Source: an uncultured bacterium (GTDB lineage: Bacteria > Actinomycetota > Actinomycetes > S36-B12). Taken from it: 8,413 nt of DNA. Both the position numbers and the translations under genes were made by a program. The notes under the pieces are model-generated. The model searched no databases, was not told where the DNA came from, and saw nothing but the letters and a program-made list of their open reading frames with translations. The stretch is from NCBI GenBank assembly GCA_903896585.1, contig CAITYI010000054.1, forward strand, positions 1-8,413, in the 5' to 3' direction. Position 1 is the stretch's first letter. Each line of letters starts with the position of its first letter. Positions 4,941 through 8,413 of this stretch are shown here, one piece after another.

Positions 4941-5849
4941 ATGGATTTCATCGGTCTTGTGATTGGAATAGTTATCGGACTGGGGGTTTTGCTTCTACTT
5001 CTCTCCCGCACTGTTGTAATTGTGAATCAGGCAAGTACGGCGATCGTTGAGCGACTTGGTCGGTATCAGCGGACACTCAATCCTGGTCTCACCATTTTGA
5101 TCCCGTTTATTGATCGCATTCGTGATCGAGTTGACATGCGCGAGCAGGTGGCATCTTTTCCACCTCAACCCGTCATCACTGAAGATAACCTGGTTGTTTC
5201 CATTGACACGGTCGTATATTTCCAAGTAACTGACCCCAAGTCTGCAACTTATGAAATCAGTAGTTTCATTTTGGGTATTGAGCAACTCACGGTTACCACC
5301 CTCCGAAATGTCATTGGGTCCATGGATCTCGAAGCAACATTGACATCACGTGATTCCATCAATGGTCAACTGAGAGGTGTCCTCGACGAAGCAACCGGAC
5401 GTTGGGGTATTCGAGTCAATCGAGTTGAACTTAAAGCCATTGACCCGCCACACTCGGTACAAGAGTCAATGGAAAAGCAACTTAAAGCGGAGCGTGAGCG
5501 TCGGGCAGCAATCCTGACTGCGGAAGGGGCCAAGCAAAGTGCCATCCTCCTAGCTGAGGGTCAAAAGCAAAGCGCCATTTTGACCGCGGAGGGTTTCGCT
5601 CAATCAGAGATTGTGCGGGCAGATGCGGAAGCTCGAGCCCAAATAATTCGTTCAGAGGGTGAAGCGGTTGCCCTCGAGAAGGTGTATTCAGCCATCCATG
5701 AAGCCAATCCCACGGCCGCGGCACTCGCTCACCGATACCTGGAAACCCTTCCCGGAATCGCTCAAGGTGACGCAAACAAAGTGTGGGTTATTCCGAGTGA
5801 GCTGACCGGCGCCATGGAGACGCTGCGAAAGGGATTCGTCAAAGATTAA
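4941..5849 (+). CDS. SPFH/Band 7 (stomatin/QmcA-like) membrane protein
   Basis: Membrane-anchored scaffold protein, 302 aa, of the stomatin/prohibitin/flotillin superfamily. One N-terminal helix (about 3-28) precedes the SPFH domain, which opens with VNQAS and LGRYQRTLNPGL and contains FIDRIRDRVDMREQV, SFPPQPVITEDN and DTVVYFQVTDP. From about 180 on there is a charged helix that turns into five 11-residue repeats (191-245), expected to form the coiled-coil wall of the oligomer. A short C-terminal region ends at TLRKGFVKD. AAGGAG (4930-4935) precedes the ATG at 5 nt. It follows the nfeD-like gene and its stop codon abuts the stop codon of the opposite-strand 55-aa gene with no gap. The likely role is membrane-domain organisation or modulation of membrane proteolysis, by family. 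Confidence 0.92.
   Translation: MDFIGLVIGIVIGLGVLLLLLSRTVVIVNQASTAIVERLGRYQRTLNPGLTILIPFIDRIRDRVDMREQVASFPPQPVITEDNLVVSIDTVVYFQVTDPKSATYEISSFILGIEQLTVTTLRNVIGSMDLEATLTSRDSINGQLRGVLDEATGRWGIRVNRVELKAIDPPHSVQESMEKQLKAERERRAAILTAEGAKQSAILLAEGQKQSAILTAEGFAQSEIVRADAEARAQIIRSEGEAVALEKVYSAIHEANPTAAALAHRYLETLPGIAQGDANKVWVIPSELTGAMETLRKGFVKD
5511..5675 (+). repeat. Five 33-nt (11-residue) repeats in the SPFH coiled coil
   Basis: Residues 191-245 fall into five consecutive 11-residue units beginning with Ile: ILTAEGAKQSA, ILLAEGQKQSA, ILTAEGFAQSE, IVRADAEARAQ and IIRSEGEAVAL. The first three are near copies. Hendecad periodicity predicts a nearly straight or slightly right-handed coiled coil. Related EG-x-x-Q repeats occur in QmcA-type proteins, so this is family-typical rather than unique. 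Confidence 0.75.
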
Positions 5850-6017
5850 TTAGCGGCTCATGAGGAACACAACAAAGATAGCAATTGCCGCCACCAGCAG
5901 AGCAATATTTCCCAATCTGCGCCACCGTCGCTGAGGAGTTCGCTGGCCTTCAATTTGGGACAGGGCATTGTTGTGGCTTATTGCGTTGTCCATCATGTTT
6001 TTGGCTTGCTCAAACAT
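5850..6017 (-). CDS. 55-aa C-terminally anchored small membrane protein
   Basis: Small gene on the minus strand, not recognised as any named family. The product begins MFEQAKNMMDNAISHNNALS, a polar amphipathic region of about 24 residues. A basic linker follows (QRTPQRRWRRLG, 25-36). One hydrophobic helix (about 37-53, NIALLVAAIAIFVVFLM) ends two residues before the C terminus, a tail-anchor-like layout with the N-terminal part in the cytoplasm. The coding call rests on the near-perfect Shine-Dalgarno AGGAGGT (6023-6029, 5 nt spacing) and the coherent domain layout. Its stop codon (5850-5852) directly abuts the SPFH stop codon from the other strand. It lies 44 nt downstream of the yqhA-like gene on the same strand and has a possible promoter of its own. 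Its function is unknown; a link to the NfeD/SPFH proteins is only suggested by position. Confidence 0.75.
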   Translation of the reverse strand: MFEQAKNMMDNAISHNNALSQIEGQRTPQRRWRRLGNIALLVAAIAIFVVFLMSR

Positions 6018-6022
6018 TGGTT

Positions 6023-6051
6023 ACCTCCTCGCAGTGGTCACATAAAGCATA
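6023..6051 (-). promoter_or_regulatory. Promoter-like hexamer and Shine-Dalgarno of the 55-aa gene
   Basis: Reading the minus strand, TATGCT (6051 down to 6046) fits TANNNT and predicts a start near 6039, giving a leader of about 22 nt. AGGAGGT (6029 down to 6023) then lies 5 nt before the ATG at 6017. The Shine-Dalgarno motif is clear; the hexamer is tentative. Together they would allow expression separate from the yqhA-like gene. Confidence 0.5.
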
Positions 6052-6061
6052 AATTTGCTGG

Positions 6062-6541
6062 TTATTCGGTTGCACCCGGTCGTTTGCTTTCCTTGCGCGT
6101 TGCAAAAGTAAACCCGGCCAGCCCAATCACAACCGCTCCCGAACCTATTCCGATCAGCATGACATCGTTGGGATCTGAGGCGTCCACCAGTTCGCCCAGA
6201 AAAACCACAGCGATAATCGCCACAACAACACCAATCAACTTGGCCTTTAGGTCATCAAGTGATCTGATTTCCAGCCACGGTGGCAATTTCACATTCGCGT
6301 CAACGAACAATTCATAAAGTCCATATCCGATTACAAGGAGTACGGTGGCGAGAAGGAGAGTGTCGACCGCTGTCAGGATCGTGACCACTGTTTCCTTCAG
6401 TGGCACCGAGGTGTCAAAGAGTTTGACTATTGATCGAATGATTTCCCAGGTACCGATCACCATCAAGGTGAATGACCCAAGGATCGACCCAATCGCAGGG
6501 ACCGCAACTACAAACCTGGACAGTTCAATAAGCCGACGCAT
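6062..6541 (-). CDS. YqhA/UPF0114 family membrane protein
   Basis: Predicted 159-aa integral membrane protein of the UPF0114 (YqhA) family, function unknown. It has four hydrophobic helices at about 9-31, 58-80, 101-120 and 127-147. Family marks are ELSRFVVAVP near the start, LYELFVD (75-81) and PPWLEIRSLDDLKAKLIGVV (87-106) between helices 2 and 3. The tail is short and charged (TRKESKRPGATE). The ATG at 6539-6541 is the only usable start, because an in-frame TAG occurs just three codons upstream. There is no Shine-Dalgarno motif, but TAGCCT lies at -12 to -7, implying a leaderless mRNA. It is divergent from the DUF255 gene and is followed on its own strand by the 55-aa membrane protein gene. 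Confidence 0.85.
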   Translation of the reverse strand: MRRLIELSRFVVAVPAIGSILGSFTLMVIGTWEIIRSIVKLFDTSVPLKETVVTILTAVDTLLLATVLLVIGYGLYELFVDANVKLPPWLEIRSLDDLKAKLIGVVVAIIAVVFLGELVDASDPNDVMLIGIGSGAVVIGLAGFTFATRKESKRPGATE

Positions 6542-6547
6542 AGGGGG

Positions 6548-6553
6548 AGGCTA
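6548..6553 (-). promoter_or_regulatory. -10 element (TAGCCT) for leaderless yqhA-like mRNA
   Basis: On the minus strand TAGCCT fits TANNNT and sits at exactly -12 to -7 of the ATG at 6541. The bases between it and the ATG are a C-run (CCCCCT) that cannot serve as a ribosome binding site. No -35 box was recognised. Confidence 0.5.
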
Positions 6554-6649
6554 CCGTCTCTCGGACCTTAATGGCGCAAGATGACCGCCCAACAAAGTGA
6601 GTCAGCCGTCCGCCTAACGAATGAACGTCATTGCGAGGACAATGGTGAC

Positions 6650-8413
6650 GTGGTTAATCGCCTGGAAAATTCATCGAGCCCGTATCTGCTTCAGCATGCT
6701 GAGAATCCCGTTCACTGGTGGGAATGGAGTCCCGAGGCTTTTTCGGAGGCGCGCGAACGCGATGTTCCGATCTTTCTCAGCATTGGGTACTCGGCATGTC
6801 ATTGGTGCCATGTCATGGCACATGAGTCTTTCGAGAATCAAGAGATTGCTGACTATCTCAATGCTAATTTCGTGAGTATCAAGGTGGATCGCGAGGAACG
6901 ACCTGATGTCGACTCGGTCTACATGGAAGCAACTGTTGCGCTCACCGGACACGGTGGTTGGCCAATGTCTGTGTTTATGGACGCTGACGGTAAACCTTTT
7001 TATACGGGGACGTACTTTCCTCCCCAACCACACCACGGTTTGCCGAGTTTTGGCCAATTACTTGTGTCGATATCTGAAACATGGAAGCAACGTCGATCCG
7101 AAGTCCAAGCCGCTGGACAAAGAATTATTGATGCACTGAATCGGCGAGGTGTTCCCGACTCTCCTGCTGAAATTTCCGAGATGACTGCTGATGAATTGCA
7201 GTCGATTCTTCGGGACAGTGTTCGTTCGTTAGAGGGAAGTTTTGATCCTCTTTACGGTGGATTCGGTGGAGCTCCAAAGTTTCCACCCTCAATGGTTCTT
7301 GAATTCCTCCTTCGAATGTCACTTGATTCAGAGGTCGGTGAGAGCGCATTGTTCATGGCGAGCAAAACATTAGATGCCATGGCGCGTGGTGGACTTTATG
7401 ATCAACTCCGTGGCGGATTTGCCCGCTATAGCGTGGACGCCCAGTGGGTGGTACCCCATTTCGAAAAAATGCTGTACGACAACGCGTTGCTCATTCGAGT
7501 TTACGCCCATTGGTGGCGGTTGACGGGCAATCCTTTGGCAAAAAGAGTGGTCAGGGAAAGTATTGAATTTCTCACGACAGAACTCCTGACCGATCAAGGG
7601 GCCTTTGCTTCGGCCCTCGACGCAGACAGCGAGGGCGTGGAGGGAAAGTTTTATGCCTGGACGCCGGCTGAGATTGCGGAAGTTGTCCCACCTGAGGATG
7701 TGGAGCACATTACCCAACTTTTGTCGGTGACAACTGAGGGAACATTTGAGCACGGGCAATCCACCCTGCAATTGCTCGAAGATCCGAAGGACTGGGCGCA
7801 ATGGCTGGAAATAAGAGCATTACTCGCTTCGTTCCAAGATAACCGGGTGCGCCCTGGTCGCGACGACAAAGTAATTGCCGCTTGGAACGGCTTGGCAATC
7901 GCGGCGCTGGCTGAGTCGGGTGCCATTTTCGATCAACCCGAGTGGATTCACATCGCCGCGAGAGCGGCGGATTACCTATTGGCGACCCATGCTGGAAATC
8001 CTGACAGCGGCACACGTGCCGATGCACTGTTTCGAACTTCCCTACAGGGCACAGCAGGTAGACACTCCGGGGTGCTGGATGACTACGCAAATGTTGCCGA
8101 AGGGCTGGTCTGTCTTTATCAAGTAACCGGTGAGGATCGCTGGCTCGATCACGCGCGGATGCTCACCCGCTCAGCGGTTGGTCACTTTTCAGATGGTAGT
8201 GGTGGATTCTTTGACACAGCCGATGATTCCGAACAGCTTGTTCGCCGACCGCGAGACTTTTCCGACAATGCGGAACCGTCTGGGTGGTTGGCCACGGCAA
8301 ATGTGCTGGTCCGACTTAGTGCACACCCAGGTGCTGACAGCGAATTTTTCCGAACAAAGGCCGAAGATGCACTGGGAATTTTGCCTGCGATTGCGGGTAG
8401 TGCTCCCCGGGCT
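6650..8413 (+). CDS. DUF255 / YyaL-type thioredoxin-domain protein (C-terminally cut by window)
   Basis: Large cytoplasmic protein of the DUF255 (SPATA20/YyaL) family; 588 codons are visible and the family usually runs to about 650-680, so roughly the last tenth is outside. The N-terminal thioredoxin-like domain starts with VNRLENSSSPYLLQHAENPV, then CHWC (50-53), VDREERPD and GGWPMS (102-107). The rest is an (alpha/alpha)-barrel resembling sugar epimerases/glycosidases, with FGGAPKF, VPHFEKMLYDNA (268-279) and RPGRDDK (401-407). The GTG at 6650 is preferred because it begins the conserved block and GAGGA lies upstream at about 10 nt; an in-frame ATG at 6581 would add 23 non-conserved residues. 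The biochemical role is unknown for the family. The M. tuberculosis counterpart, from memory Rv1084, lies two genes after mca; here about 5 kb intervenes. Confidence 0.92.
   Translation, partial: MVNRLENSSSPYLLQHAENPVHWWEWSPEAFSEARERDVPIFLSIGYSACHWCHVMAHESFENQEIADYLNANFVSIKVDREERPDVDSVYMEATVALTGHGGWPMSVFMDADGKPFYTGTYFPPQPHHGLPSFGQLLVSISETWKQRRSEVQAAGQRIIDALNRRGVPDSPAEISEMTADELQSILRDSVRSLEGSFDPLYGGFGGAPKFPPSMVLEFLLRMSLDSEVGESALFMASKTLDAMARGGLYDQLRGGFARYSVDAQWVVPHFEKMLYDNALLIRVYAHWWRLTGNPLAKRVVRESIEFLTTELLTDQGAFASALDADSEGVEGKFYAWTPAEIAEVVPPEDVEHITQLLSVTTEGTFEHGQSTLQLLEDPKDWAQWLEIRALLASFQDNRVRPGRDDKVIAAWNGLAIAALAESGAIFDQPEWIHIAARAADYLLATHAGNPDSGTRADALFRTSLQGTAGRHSGVLDDYANVAEGLVCLYQVTGEDRWLDHARMLTRSAVGHFSDGSGGFFDTADDSEQLVRRPRDFSDNAEPSGWLATANVLVRLSAHPGADSEFFRTKAEDALGILPAIAGSAPRA

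Noticed and set aside
5511..5609. 33-nt repeats considered as a CRISPR-like or mobile repeat
   Set aside because: The units are in frame, encode a coiled coil typical of QmcA-type proteins, have diverged synonymously and are not separated by spacers.
6542..6649. Small RNA or riboswitch in the yqhA/DUF255 gap
   Set aside because: No stable stem or T-run was seen; the gap is explained by two divergent promoters and a possible N-terminal extension.
7370..8090. Several long minus-strand frames opposite the DUF255 gene
   Set aside because: The plus-strand frame carries all DUF255 motifs continuously to the window end; the antisense frames are composition artefacts without start signals.

Overview
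The window is a gene-dense piece of an actinobacterial chromosome with moderate GC, roughly half by eye. The lineage call rests on a mycothiol S-conjugate amidase gene (mca) flanked by a divergent DUF4307 membrane-protein gene and a following ~90-aa membrane-protein gene. From memory this is the same order as Rv1081c-Rv1083 of Mycobacterium tuberculosis. A GC content well below that of mycobacteria or Streptomyces suggests one of the lower-GC lineages, possibly aquatic, but the sequence does not settle this.

Layout. Bases 16-492 (minus) hold DUF4307. Running away from it on the plus strand are mca (526-1413), a small membrane protein (1403-1669) and a SURF1-like oxidase assembly factor (1653-2402), chained by 11- and 17-nt overlaps. 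A PfkB-family sugar kinase (2416-3321) and a DUF3817 membrane protein (3340-3690) follow in the same direction, each with its own apparent promoter. Uracil-DNA glycosylase (3671-4345, minus) converges on DUF3817 with a 20-nt overlap. A 141-nt divergent region (4346-4486) carries a 27-bp dyad. After it come an NfeD-like protein and a stomatin/SPFH protein (4487-5849, plus). These converge with no gap on a 55-aa single-pass membrane protein (5850-6017, minus) and a YqhA/UPF0114 membrane protein (6062-6541, minus). The last gene (6650 to the window edge, plus) is a large DUF255/YyaL-type protein with a thioredoxin-like CHWC motif, cut off at its C terminus.

How the genes work together. mca serves thiol-based detoxification, SURF1 cytochrome oxidase maturation, ung base-excision repair and the PfkB protein sugar phosphorylation. 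NfeD plus SPFH is a classic membrane-organisation pair, and the adjacent opposite-strand block also encodes only membrane proteins. Most of this is ordinary housekeeping content.

The clearest structure beyond the genes is in the start sites. Five genes at likely transcription-unit heads (DUF4307, pfkB-like, DUF3817, ung, yqhA) have no convincing Shine-Dalgarno motif at the start, but carry a TANNNT hexamer at exactly -12 to -7 of the start codon, the geometry of leaderless mRNAs. Genes inside units, and the 55-aa gene, instead have Shine-Dalgarno motifs or overlap the preceding gene. No tRNA, rRNA, CRISPR array, insertion sequence or convincing intrinsic terminator was seen.
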